Assembly: GCA_005808505.1 (NCBI GenBank)
Contig: SYLX01000164.1
Coordinates: 1-55,426 of the forward strand
Direction of reading: 5' to 3'
Source of the DNA: Bdellovibrionales bacterium
Lineage (GTDB): Bacteria > Bdellovibrionota > Bdellovibrionia > Bdellovibrionales > JAMPXM01
Length of the DNA: 55,426 nucleotides
In this document: piece by piece, positions 1-8,287 of the stretch
Numbering within the stretch: position 1 is the stretch's first letter
Layout of the letters: each line of letters starts with the position of its first letter
Program-made: the position numbers and the translations under genes
Notes under the pieces: generated by a model
What the model was told of the DNA's origin: nothing
The model's input: the letters and a program-made list of their open reading frames with translations, nothing else
Databases searched by the model: none

Positions 1-1917
1 CCGCACAACCTCGGCGAAGTGATCGACGGTTGTATTCACTTGATCCGCAATCCTGACTGCACGATCGATGACTTGATCGGATTTATTCCTGGTCCTGACT
101 TCCCGACGGCAGGTGTGATCGCGGGACGTGAAGGCGTTCTCCAAGCCTACAAAAAGGGCGCAGGGATCATCTCGCTACAAGCCGTAGCCGAGATCGTGCC
201 GAACAAAGATCGCGAAGACATCATCGTGACGGAGCTTCCGTACCAGGTGAACAAGGCGAAACTCATCGAGAGTATCGCTGATCTCGTACGCGACAAAAAA
301 ATCGAAGGTATTTCAGACATTCGTGACGAGTCGTCGCGTGAAGGTATGCGCATCGTGATCACCGTGAAGCGCGGTGAAAACGCGAGCGTGATCTTGAACC
401 GACTGTACAAGTTTACGCAGCTTCAAGTGAGCTTCGGTATCCGCATGCTCGCACTCGATGCACGCAACCAGCCGGTTACCTTCAACCTGAAGTCGATGCT
501 CGAAGCCTTCGTTGCCCACCGTAAAGACGTGGTCACGAAGCGCTGTATCTTTGAACTCAAGAAAGCGGAAGCTCGCCTCCACATCTTGGAAGGCTTGCAG
601 AAAGCTCTCGATCTCATCGACGCAGTTGTCTCGACGATTCGCGAATCGAGCGAAGTTACGATCGCAAAAGTGAACTTGATGGATCGTTTCGGCTTCTCGG
701 ATCGCCAAGCGCAAGCCATTCTCGAAATGCGCCTGCAGCGTTTGACGGGCCTTGAGCGCGAAAAGATCCTTGAGGAAATCGGCGAACTTCAAACGCAAGT
801 CGCATGGCTGAAAGACGTTCTTAGCGACGTTGCGAAGATCTACGACATCATCGTTGGTGAACTCACGGACATTCGTGAGCGTTACTCCGACGAACGCCGC
901 ACGAAACTTGCGGGCGATTCGAATGACATCGAAGACGAAGACTTGATCGCAAGCGCCGACATGGTCGTCGTGATGACGAACACTGGCTACATCAAGCGTA
1001 TCCCGCTCGATGAATACCGCACGCAAAAACGCGGTGGTAAAGGCCTGAAGGGCGCAGAGACGAAGGAAGAAGATTTCGTTTCTCACATCTTCGTTGCCGA
1101 CACCAAAACGTGGCTCTTGTTCTTCACGGATAAAGGGAAACTTTTCTGGGTGAAGGTTCACAAGCTTCCGCAAGGGAACCGAACTTCAAAGGGTAAAGGG
1201 ATCGCGAACGTTATTTCGCTTAGCCCGAATGAGAAAGTTCAGGCAATCCTCCCCGTTCAGCAGTTCTCGGAAGACAAGTACATCGTCATGCTTACTGAAA
1301 AAGGCGTGATCAAGAAAACGAGCCTCGATGCTTTCTCAAATCCTCGTCCGTCGGGCATCATCGCGCTCACAACGGACCTCGATGATCAGATGATCGACGC
1401 GCAGATTTCTGATGGTCGTTCCGACATCTTCGTAGCAACTCGCGAAGGGATGTCGATCCGCTTTGACGAAGGTGACGTGCGCCCCGTCGGCCGTAGTGCC
1501 CGCGGCGTGAAAGCCATCACCGTCGGCAAAACAGACATCGTCGTGGGTCTCGAGATCCTCAACAAGAACTCGAAAGCCACGATCCTCATGGTGACCGAAA
1601 ACGGCTACGGTAAACGTACACCGCTCGAAGAGTACAAGACTCAATCGCGCGGTGGCGTAGGTATCATCACGCAGAAAACGACCGACAAAGTCGGTAACGT
1701 GGTGGGAACTCGCAGCGTTCTCGATACGGATGAAGTCATGATCACTACGGATAAGGGTCAAGTCATCCGCATGATGTGCTCGGATATCTCGGTGGTCGGA
1801 CGCAACACCCAAGGTGTTCGCCTGATCAACTTGAATGAAGAGGAAAAAGTAACGGGCCTCGCGCTCATCACGGACGATGGTGGCAGCGGTGATCCAGCGG
1901 CTCTCAAGCCTCAATAA
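1..1917 (+). CDS. gyrA: DNA gyrase subunit A, 3' part (5' end outside window)
   Basis: GyrA is the breakage-reunion subunit of gyrase, which forms an A2B2 complex with GyrB and introduces negative supercoils using ATP. The frame is open from base 1, so about 638 residues of the C-terminal portion are present; the N-terminal region with the active-site Tyr is missing. Visible are the coiled-coil/tower end (LKSMLEAFVAHRKDVVTKR, encoded near 490-540) and the C-terminal beta-pinwheel repeats. The GyrA box QKRGGKG at 1024-1044 is the DNA-wrapping motif that separates gyrase from topoisomerase IV. The gene ends at TAA 1915-1917 and is followed within 10 bases by a perfect intrinsic terminator. Confidence 0.97.
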   Translation, partial: PHNLGEVIDGCIHLIRNPDCTIDDLIGFIPGPDFPTAGVIAGREGVLQAYKKGAGIISLQAVAEIVPNKDREDIIVTELPYQVNKAKLIESIADLVRDKKIEGISDIRDESSREGMRIVITVKRGENASVILNRLYKFTQLQVSFGIRMLALDARNQPVTFNLKSMLEAFVAHRKDVVTKRCIFELKKAEARLHILEGLQKALDLIDAVVSTIRESSEVTIAKVNLMDRFGFSDRQAQAILEMRLQRLTGLEREKILEEIGELQTQVAWLKDVLSDVAKIYDIIVGELTDIRERYSDERRTKLAGDSNDIEDEDLIASADMVVVMTNTGYIKRIPLDEYRTQKRGGKGLKGAETKEEDFVSHIFVADTKTWLLFFTDKGKLFWVKVHKLPQGNRTSKGKGIANVISLSPNEKVQAILPVQQFSEDKYIVMLTEKGVIKKTSLDAFSNPRPSGIIALTTDLDDQMIDAQISDGRSDIFVATREGMSIRFDEGDVRPVGRSARGVKAITVGKTDIVVGLEILNKNSKATILMVTENGYGKRTPLEEYKTQSRGGVGIITQKTTDKVGNVVGTRSVLDTDEVMITTDKGQVIRMMCSDISVVGRNTQGVRLINLNEEEKVTGLALITDDGGSGDPAALKPQ

Positions 1918-2767
1918 GGAATTTAAACGAAGCGCCTCACGTGGGCGCTTCGTTCTTTTCAAGGTGATGGCCCTCGCGATTTTCGTCGCGCCACTCATGG
2001 GCAACCAGGCCTGCAGTGTCTCGTCCGAGAAGCTCGAATACGAGCGCGCCGAGGCCGCTACTCAAAAAAACGAACCCGAAAAAGCATTTGAGCACTTCAA
2101 AAACGTCGTTGATCGGTACGTGAAAACGCCGATGGCGATCCAAGCGGCGAAAGAGGCTGCTCGGCTTACGCACTATGAGTTAAAGCGTCCGAAAGAAGCG
2201 GTCGTTTACTACAAACACATCGTTCTCTACTCGCCGTCTCAGGAAGAAAGAACCGAAGCGCAGAAGAAACTAGCGGATCTCCACTTCTCGCAAACGCTAG
2301 ATTACAACCAAGCCATCATCGAATTGAGTCGACTCTTGGAGCTGCCGCATACGTCGCAAGAAGACTATGCGTATCGCCTTAACATAGCTCGTAGTTATTT
2401 CTATCTTTCCAACTTCTACCAAGCTCAGGTTGAGGTCGATTCCATCTTGAATCGCGGCTACGCCAAAGAGCTGCTCTTCGACGCTCTACTTTTGAAAGCC
2501 AACATCTCGCTGACGACCAAAGATCTCGACGAAGCCATTGCGACGCTGAAACAGCTTCTGGAGAAGTATCCTGAGCGTTCAAAAACCGAGACGATCGGAC
2601 TAATGCTCGCCGTGACTTACGAAGAGCAGAAAAACTACGCGAAAGCGATCGAGACGTTGGAATCCATCAAAAACATCTATCCCCGCCGTGCGTTCATCGA
2701 GCATAAGATCAAGACGCTCAAAGAGCGGCAATCATACTTACCGGGCGCGAGGGGGTGGAGAAAATGA
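1877..2767 (+). CDS. Tetratricopeptide-repeat lipoprotein, probable
   Basis: Not assigned to a named family. The protein (296 aa from ATG 1877) has a hydrophobic stretch ending in a possible lipobox Cys (MGNQAC, Cys46), then helical repeats with TPR-like spacing through about residue 280 (for example LYSPSQEERTEAQKKLADLH and NYAKAIETLESIKNIYP). A periplasmic or outer-membrane anchored scaffold is the likely role. The start is uncertain. ATG 1967 would give a signal peptide without any basic residue. ATG 1877 or GTG 1880/1889 gives a basic n-region (KEFKRSASRGR) but overlaps gyrA by 41 bases and places the gyrA terminator inside the coding region. The lipobox lacks the usual Leu at -3. The stop overlaps the next ATG (ATGA). 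Confidence 0.7.
   Translation: MVAAVIQRLSSLNKEFKRSASRGRFVLFKVMALAIFVAPLMGNQACSVSSEKLEYERAEAATQKNEPEKAFEHFKNVVDRYVKTPMAIQAAKEAARLTHYELKRPKEAVVYYKHIVLYSPSQEERTEAQKKLADLHFSQTLDYNQAIIELSRLLELPHTSQEDYAYRLNIARSYFYLSNFYQAQVEVDSILNRGYAKELLFDALLLKANISLTTKDLDEAIATLKQLLEKYPERSKTETIGLMLAVTYEEQKNYAKAIETLESIKNIYPRRAFIEHKIKTLKERQSYLPGARGWRK
1926..1959 (+). terminator. Intrinsic terminator after gyrA
   Basis: A perfect 11-bp stem (1926-1936 pairing with 1944-1954, arms AACGAAGCGCC and GGCGCTTCGTT) has a 7-base loop and is followed by CTTTT. It lies 9 bases after the gyrA stop. It also lies inside the open frame that leads into the signal sequence of the next gene. Confidence 0.9.
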
Positions 2768-2991
2768 TGAACCGAAAGATGGCGATTCTAATATCCATGG
2801 GTATGGAGCTTTTCGGGATCGTTCTGGTCGGCGTTATGGTCGGTGGCTGGCTGGATGAAAAGTACGGCTGGAACCGAATGGCAACGCTCAGTCTCATCCT
2901 TCTCGGGTTCGTCGGATGGTTCACCCATCTCATCGTGGCCCTCCGGACACTTGAAAAAGATGACGAATCGGGCAATACCACCCCTCAATGA
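2764..2991 (+). CDS. AtpZ/AtpI-type F0F1 ATP synthase accessory protein
   Basis: A 75-residue protein with two membrane helices around a short loop (first helix near residues 8-25, GGWLDEKYG loop, second helix near 35-53). The length, the G-x-x-x-G-W-L-D loop and the position just before atpI-atpB fit the AtpZ/AtpI family (PF09527 type), small proteins that assist assembly of the c-ring or Mg2+ supply for the ATP synthase. Start ATG 2764 (or 2767) follows GGAG at 2757-2760; a GTG at 2755 is also in frame. It overlaps the preceding gene by ATGA, and its own TGA overlaps the next ATG, so translation is probably coupled. Confidence 0.75.
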   Translation: MMNRKMAILISMGMELFGIVLVGVMVGGWLDEKYGWNRMATLSLILLGFVGWFTHLIVALRTLEKDDESGNTTPQ

Positions 2992-3365
2992 TCTTTCTCC
3001 TGTCGTCACACGCCGTCTTCGCCTTGCTCGGAGCGGTTTTGCTTCATTTTACGGTCGGTGATCTCGCGATGCTCTCGTTTCTAGCGGGAGCAGGTGTCGC
3101 CTTTGCGAATTTGGCGGCTCTTTGCATCGCCTGGCCACTTATATTGGCCAAAAAACTGGTTGCGTTGTCGATTGGTGTCATTGTATTCAAGTTCGCGATA
3201 TTGGGTTGGATTATCAATATAGTGGTCACCGGAAAATACCTCAGTGTTGGGTGGTTTGCGGTGGGCCTCGGACTTGTTATTGCCAGTGTGCTGGCAACTT
3301 CAGTAAAAGTCTCTCGAACCCAAAATGCCGAAGAGCCTCTCCCTATCGAAGAATCTCGTGATTGA
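2988..3365 (+). CDS. atpI: ATP synthase subunit I-like membrane protein
   Basis: A 125-residue, very hydrophobic protein with four predicted membrane helices and a short charged C-terminal tail (EEPLPIEESRD). It sits between the AtpZ-like gene and atpB, the usual place for AtpI, the c-ring assembly factor. Sequence conservation in this family is low, so the call rests on length, topology and context. ATG 2988 overlaps the upstream stop by four bases (ATGA). Confidence 0.75.
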   Translation: MIFLLSSHAVFALLGAVLLHFTVGDLAMLSFLAGAGVAFANLAALCIAWPLILAKKLVALSIGVIVFKFAILGWIINIVVTGKYLSVGWFAVGLGLVIASVLATSVKVSRTQNAEEPLPIEESRD

Positions 3366-3392
3366 GCGGCTCCTAAAGAAAAGAGTGTTGAA

Positions 3393-4082
3393 GTGAAAAG
3401 CCACTTTACCTGGTTCGACCTGCTCCACATCGATCACCACTACTCAGCGGTAGCGGGTTCTATCCTCGCGACGATCTTGATCGTCCTCCTCAGCTTGATC
3501 GCTCGTGCCGCTCTCGGAAAAGGCGAAGCCGCGATTCGCCCGGCCGGAAAATTCTCGATCAAAGGTTTCTTCGAAATGTTCGCTGAGTTCATGGCCGGCG
3601 TTGTCGACATGGTTCTCGGTCATCACGGAAAGAAAATGGTTCCCCTCTTTGGCGCCATCTTCTTCTACATCGCCTTCAACAACTTGATGGGTTTGATCCC
3701 GGGTCTCCCTGCTCCGACTGCGAACATCAACGCAGCGTTGGCTCTCGGACTCTTCTCGTTTGTTGCTTACAACGTCTTTGGTTTCGCTCATGCTGGCTGG
3801 CACTACTTGCAGCACTTCATGGGACCGATCTGGTGGATGGCTTGGTTGCTCCTCCCGATCGAATTGATCTCGAACTTTGTACGTCCCTTGAGCTTGGGTA
3901 TCCGTCTCAGCGTTAACATGCAGGCGGACCACACCATTCTCGGAACATTCATCGACCTCACGAAGGTCGTCGTCCCGGTGATTTTCTACGGGATGGGAAC
4001 GTTTGTATCTCTGCTACAAGCGTTCGTCTTTACGATGCTTTCAATGGTTTACGTCATGATGGCCACGGCCGATGACCACTAA
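3393..4082 (+). CDS. atpB: ATP synthase F0 subunit a
   Basis: Subunit a forms the two half-channels through which ions reach the c-ring. The 229-residue protein has the family hallmarks: NNLMGLIPG near residues 96-104 and the conserved helix LSLGIRLSVNM, in which Arg171 corresponds to the essential stator arginine (E. coli Arg210). The C-terminal helix ends VYVMMATADDH. The start is GTG 3393 with only a weak upstream purine stretch. The gene lies 27 bases after atpI and 25 before atpE. No b, delta, alpha, gamma, beta or epsilon gene follows, so the ATP synthase genes are split between loci. Confidence 0.97.
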   Translation: MKSHFTWFDLLHIDHHYSAVAGSILATILIVLLSLIARAALGKGEAAIRPAGKFSIKGFFEMFAEFMAGVVDMVLGHHGKKMVPLFGAIFFYIAFNNLMGLIPGLPAPTANINAALALGLFSFVAYNVFGFAHAGWHYLQHFMGPIWWMAWLLLPIELISNFVRPLSLGIRLSVNMQADHTILGTFIDLTKVVVPVIFYGMGTFVSLLQAFVFTMLSMVYVMMATADDH

Positions 4083-4107
4083 ACCCAAAACACCACAAGA
4101 GGATAAA

Positions 4108-4449
4108 ATGAAAAAGGTTCTTCTCGCTCTCGCGACTTTGATGGCAGCTGCTCCCGCAATGGCTCAAGATGCTACTGTTAACGCAAACGCATCTGGCACA
4201 ATCGGCTGGGTTGCTCTCGGTATCGGTATCATGATGGGTCTCGCAGTTCTCGGCGGAACTCTCGGTCAATCGCGCGCTGCTTCGACAGCTCTCGATGGTA
4301 TCGCTCGTAACCCTGCGGCTTCGGGCAAATTCACAGTTCCCTTGATCCTCTCGCTCGCCCTCATGGAATCGCTCGTTCTCTTCGCGTTCCTCATCGGTCT
4401 CTTCCTCCAAGGTTCTGTTTCGGCAGTTCTCGCACGAGTTGCAGGCTGA
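4108..4449 (+). CDS. atpE: ATP synthase F0 subunit c, with a leader-like N-terminus
   Basis: The c-subunit forms the rotating ring of F0. From ATG 4108 (GAGGATAAA just upstream) the protein has 113 residues, longer than the usual 75-80 because of an N-terminal stretch resembling a signal peptide (MKKVLLALATLMAAAPAMAQ) before the first c helix. The polar loop ARNP is at residues 66-69. The ion-binding carboxylate is Glu87 (ALMESLV). Gln54 lies exactly 33 residues earlier and Ser88 follows the Glu, as in sodium-type rings, but Phe92 stands where those have Tyr. A strong terminator follows, ending this operon. Confidence 0.96.
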   Translation: MKKVLLALATLMAAAPAMAQDATVNANASGTIGWVALGIGIMMGLAVLGGTLGQSRAASTALDGIARNPAASGKFTVPLILSLALMESLVLFAFLIGLFLQGSVSAVLARVAG

Positions 4450-4478
4450 TCTAAGATTCGTCTAACGACGATCAATTG

Positions 4479-4515
4479 AAAAGGCGAGTCCAAGTGGCTC
4501 GCCTTTTTGTTTTTT
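4479..4515 (+). terminator. Intrinsic terminator after atpE
   Basis: Arms AAAAGGCGAG (4479-4488) and CTCGCCTTTT (4498-4507) pair perfectly over 10 bp with a 9-base loop, followed by a T-rich tract to 4515. Confidence 0.93.
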
Positions 4516-4556
4516 CTGGCTCTTCAAATCCAGTCCTGTAAATGTTGGCGGTAGAG

Positions 4557-5606
4557 ATGAAGCAATCACGAACGCTCCTACTATTAGCTTTGGTAGTCCT
4601 CGTTTCTGTCGGCCTCTACTTCGCCTGGCAGCGCTACCTTTCCTTCAAAGTCGAAGGCGCGTCCGGAGCGACTGCAACGGATGAGCTGGCCTCCAACATT
4701 CCGCAGGTCGATGCGCCTGAACCTAGCGAGGCGATCGACGTTGAGATGGATCTCTATCTCGGATCACTCGATACCGATAAAAAGACCGTCCGTTTTCGTT
4801 CAAGCTTTCAATATCCAAAAGGGCATGAGCTTTGGGTTCGCACCGGCACGCATGAGCCGGTAAAAGCGTCGGTCGTGAGTGCAGATGCAATCGTCTATGA
4901 AGGCGAAACCTGCACGATCAGCACGAATGACGACCGAGCAGAGCCTCGCTACGACGTCGTTCTAAATCTCTCGGCACCTTTGCCAGCAGCGCAGGAAACT
5001 TTGGGAACTGACGTTTTGGTTCTCAAAAAATCCGCGCCTGGCGGCAAAGTCCCGAAGGCAACAATGTTTGACGTTGCGACTCTCTCGCCCGCACTCCGAA
5101 AGCAGCTTGAGGCTGAATCACTCAAGGCTCTTCAAGAATCGCTCAAAGAGGAGCAGAAACGCGGGAACCCCTCCCCGTTTCGGGATCAAGAAGAGCGAGT
5201 CATCAGCGGGAAGATGGATGGAGTTACTTCTAACTTCACGTACCAGCGTTTCGTGATCGACGAGAATCGAGAATTGGTGCGTGCCTACGGTGAGTGGCAG
5301 TTCCAAGGAAAAGTGTTCGCGTTGCTTGCCGTCGATTTCAGTTTAAACGGTGGAAAAATCGAAGCGCGGGATCCCGATGATCAAGTTCTCGCGTTCATGC
5401 GCTTACCTGAATTTGAATCGGTCGATGATTGGTCACTCAAAAGACTCTTCCGTTACCGCGGCATCTTCGATGCTAATGGCGACGGAAAGGCCGAGATCCT
5501 GCGTGAGTCTTGGGGTTATGAATCGAGCGCCATGAGTCTTCATCCCGTTACGGAAGAAGGCCTCCTTTCTCAGAAGGCCATCTTCGAAGAAGACTGCGGA
5601 CTTTAA
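4557..5606 (+). CDS. Uncharacterised exported or membrane-anchored protein
   Basis: No family recognised. The protein (349 aa from ATG 4557) starts MKQSRTLLLLALVVLVSVG, a signal anchor or signal peptide, then an Ala/Pro/Glu-rich linker. A mostly beta-rich region follows (about residues 60-150), then a charged helical stretch (about 175-210) and a second beta-rich region. Near the C-terminus DANGDGKAE matches a calcium-binding loop of the FG-GAP or dockerin type (D-x-N-G-D-G-x-x-E). Cys residues are few (one in GETCTIS, one in the final EDCGL). ATG 4542 is also in frame; 4557 gives a better basic n-region. The gene converges on uvrA with a 4-base overlap. Confidence 0.7.
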   Translation: MKQSRTLLLLALVVLVSVGLYFAWQRYLSFKVEGASGATATDELASNIPQVDAPEPSEAIDVEMDLYLGSLDTDKKTVRFRSSFQYPKGHELWVRTGTHEPVKASVVSADAIVYEGETCTISTNDDRAEPRYDVVLNLSAPLPAAQETLGTDVLVLKKSAPGGKVPKATMFDVATLSPALRKQLEAESLKALQESLKEEQKRGNPSPFRDQEERVISGKMDGVTSNFTYQRFVIDENRELVRAYGEWQFQGKVFALLAVDFSLNGGKIEARDPDDQVLAFMRLPEFESVDDWSLKRLFRYRGIFDANGDGKAEILRESWGYESSAMSLHPVTEEGLLSQKAIFEEDCGL

Positions 5607-8227
5607 TGAAGCGCTGGCATCACGGTCTTTAGGAACTTCGCGGTCTCGCTTCGCGTGCTCTTAGCGACTTGTTCCGGCGTTCCGACACTTACGATCTCAC
5701 CACCCGCACGGCCACCATCGGGACCGAGATCAATCACATGATCCACAGACTTAACCACGTCGAGATTGTGCTCAATCACGAGCACGGTGTTTCCTTGAGT
5801 AACCAACTCTTGAAGAAGCTCGATGAGCTTTGCGATATCCGCAAAGTGCAAACCGGTTGTCGGCTCATCAAGAATGTAGAGCGTTTTTCCGGTGCCACGT
5901 TTTGAAAGCTCTTTGCTGAGTTTCACGCGCTGAGCTTCACCACCGCTCAAAGTCGTCGAGCTTTGACCCAGGGTCATGTAGTCTAGACCGACTCGGTGAA
6001 GCGTCTCGAGCTTCCGGCGAATCGCCGAGTGGTTCTGGAAGAAGTCGAGAGCTTCTTCTACGCTCATACCGAGAACATCCGCGATGCTCTTCTCTTTATA
6101 ACGAATCGCTAGCGTTTCACGGTTGTAGCGTTTGCCGTTACAGACGTCACAGTGGACGAAAACGTCTGACATGAAGTGCATCTCGACGCGAATCATGCCG
6201 CCACCTTGGCAGTTTTCGCACCGTCCACCTTTGACGTTGAAGCTGAAGCGTCCCGGAGCGTAACCACGCACTTTCGAATCCGGCAGGGCCGCGAACAGAT
6301 CTCGAATGAGCGGGAAAAGGCCCACGTAAGTAGCCGGAGTCGAACGCGGAGTGCGACCGATCGGATTCTGGTTGATGTCGATGACTTTATCGATGTGCTC
6401 AAGGCCCGAAATGGACTTGTACGGAGAGATCTCCCACTTCGCATTGTAGAAGTGGTTCGACAAAATCCGGTACAAGGTATCCATAATCAAAGTCGATTTA
6501 CCAGAGCCCGAAACGCCAGTCACCGCGGTGAACGTGCCCAACGGTATTTCAAGTGAGACGTCTTTTAGGTTGTTACCACTCGCACCTTTCAGCGCGATCT
6601 TCAAACCGTTACCCTTGCGACGCTCTGGAGGAATCGGAATTTGTAAGGCACCAGAAAGGTACCGGCCCGTAACGCTTTCTTTGACGTCCTCGATCTCCTT
6701 TGGAGTACCGGCAGCAATCACCTGCCCGCCCAGAACGCCGGCGCGAGGACCAATATCGATGATGTGATCGGCCGAGCGGATCGTGTCTTCGTCATGCTCA
6801 ACCATCAGGATCGTGTTACCGAGCTCACGGATATCCCGAAGAATATCGAGCAAACGATGATGATCGCGAGGATGAAGCCCAATGCTCGGCTCGTCGAGAA
6901 CATACAAAACACCCACGAGCGATGAGCCCACTTGAGTGGCGAGACGAATCCGCTGGGCTTCACCGCCTGAAAGTGTACGTGTAGGTCGATCAAGGCTCAG
7001 GTAGCCAGTGCCGACGCGAATCATGTACGTCAGTCGCGAATCGATCTGCTTCAAAATTTTTTCGGCGATGACTTGGCTTCGCTGGGCCCATTCACTTGTA
7101 CGTAGTGTTTCGCGTAAATCAGAGGCCGCAAGTGACGCGAGCTCGGTGATGGCTTTGCCAGCGATCAAAACATTGCGCGGAGCTTCGCTCAAGCGAGTGC
7201 CCTTACATTCGGGACAAGCGCGAATCGCGAGGTTATCGATTTCGCCTTCGTCGTCTTCTTCAGTTTTGTGCGCGATCGATTCGGCAACACGATACTTAAC
7301 ATTCGTGACCGTTCTAGGTTCATCGCCAGATTGATATTCGCTTGTTTCTGTCTCTTCGATGTCGATCGTACCGAGACCATTACAAGTTTTGCACGCCCCG
7401 CGAGGGTTGTTGAAGCTGAAGAAGCGAGGTTCGATCTCGGGGAAGCTGAAACCACAAACAGGACAAGCCGAGTAAATCGAATAAGCCTTGCGATCTCCGT
7501 TTGTCTTTTCAACGACGACTCGACCGTTTCCGTGCTGAAGTGCCGTGTGAACGCTTTCGGCTAAACGCGAGCGCACGCCGTCTTTGATGACGACTTTATC
7601 GATCACAATATCGATGTCGTGCGCCTTTGTTTTCGCGAGCTTTTTTGCTTTGTCGAGATCGATGTAAGCCCCGTCGACTTTCGCCGACACAAAGCCGCGC
7701 TTCAGAAATTTTTGGAAGTCGTTGAGAAACTCCCCTTTTTTACCTTGAGCAAACGGCGCCAAAATTATCAGGCGCGCTCCTTGGCCCATTTTCTCGATGT
7801 CCGAGATGATTTGATCAGGTGTTTGACCAGCCACGGGAACTTTGTGAACAGGACAATGAGCAACGCCGACCTTCGCGTACAAAAGGCGAAGGTAGTCGTA
7901 AACCTCGGTGACCGTGCCGACCGTCGATCGCGGATTCAATCCCACAGATTTCTGATCGATCGCGATCGCCGGCGAAAGACCGACGATCGAATCCACTTCG
8001 GGTTTTTTCAATTTATCGAGGAAGTTACGCGCATAGGTCGAAAGAGAGTCGACGTAGCGTCGTTGGCCTTCGGCATAAATCGTATCGAAAGCGATGCTCG
8101 ATTTACCGGAACCAGAAAGACCGGTGATGACGGTGATTTTATTCCTCGGAATTTCGACCGTGACGTTTTTCAGGTTATGCTCGCGAGCTCCCCTGACTCG
8201 AATCCCTTCGAATTCCTCCGGCTTCAT
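5603..8227 (-). CDS. uvrA: Excinuclease ABC subunit A
   Basis: UvrA finds bulky DNA lesions and loads UvrB in nucleotide excision repair. The 874-residue protein holds two ABC ATPase modules. Walker A1 is GLSGSGKS (36-43) with signature LSGGE (419-423); Walker A2 is GVSGSGKS (571-578) with a second LSGGE near 770. The zinc sites are C255/C258/C279/C282 and C670/C673/C693/C696. A CPEC pair at 338-341 lies in the insertion region. It is shorter than E. coli UvrA (940 aa), mainly through a compact insert. ATG 8227 is preceded by AAGGG. I see no LexA-type operator upstream. Another UvrA-like paralogue is unlikely given the full domain set. Confidence 0.97.
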   Translation of the reverse strand: MKPEEFEGIRVRGAREHNLKNVTVEIPRNKITVITGLSGSGKSSIAFDTIYAEGQRRYVDSLSTYARNFLDKLKKPEVDSIVGLSPAIAIDQKSVGLNPRSTVGTVTEVYDYLRLLYAKVGVAHCPVHKVPVAGQTPDQIISDIEKMGQGARLIILAPFAQGKKGEFLNDFQKFLKRGFVSAKVDGAYIDLDKAKKLAKTKAHDIDIVIDKVVIKDGVRSRLAESVHTALQHGNGRVVVEKTNGDRKAYSIYSACPVCGFSFPEIEPRFFSFNNPRGACKTCNGLGTIDIEETETSEYQSGDEPRTVTNVKYRVAESIAHKTEEDDEGEIDNLAIRACPECKGTRLSEAPRNVLIAGKAITELASLAASDLRETLRTSEWAQRSQVIAEKILKQIDSRLTYMIRVGTGYLSLDRPTRTLSGGEAQRIRLATQVGSSLVGVLYVLDEPSIGLHPRDHHRLLDILRDIRELGNTILMVEHDEDTIRSADHIIDIGPRAGVLGGQVIAAGTPKEIEDVKESVTGRYLSGALQIPIPPERRKGNGLKIALKGASGNNLKDVSLEIPLGTFTAVTGVSGSGKSTLIMDTLYRILSNHFYNAKWEISPYKSISGLEHIDKVIDINQNPIGRTPRSTPATYVGLFPLIRDLFAALPDSKVRGYAPGRFSFNVKGGRCENCQGGGMIRVEMHFMSDVFVHCDVCNGKRYNRETLAIRYKEKSIADVLGMSVEEALDFFQNHSAIRRKLETLHRVGLDYMTLGQSSTTLSGGEAQRVKLSKELSKRGTGKTLYILDEPTTGLHFADIAKLIELLQELVTQGNTVLVIEHNLDVVKSVDHVIDLGPDGGRAGGEIVSVGTPEQVAKSTRSETAKFLKTVMPALH

Positions 8228-8258
8228 CCGTCATCCCTTCTCGTTGTGTAGACTCTCT

Positions 8259-8287
8259 CTTCTCTGCTTCGGCGTGAATCAGAGAAG
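8259..8287 (-). repeat. Inverted repeat on the phosphohexomutase stop codon
   Basis: Perfect 8-bp arms CTTCTCTG (8259-8266) and CAGAGAAG (8280-8287) with a 13-base loop. The TGA stop (8279-8281) of the upstream minus-strand gene overlaps one arm. There is no U-tract on the minus strand. It sits between the phosphohexomutase gene and uvrA, so it could be a weak terminator or a 3'-end stabiliser. Confidence 0.6.

Noticed and set aside
313-1173. A 286-codon minus-strand open frame over gyrA
   Set aside because: Shadow of gyrA; no recognisable motif.
8228-8258. A LexA box upstream of uvrA
   Set aside because: No TTAC-N3-GTAA or CTGT-N8-ACAG type palindrome in the short spacer.
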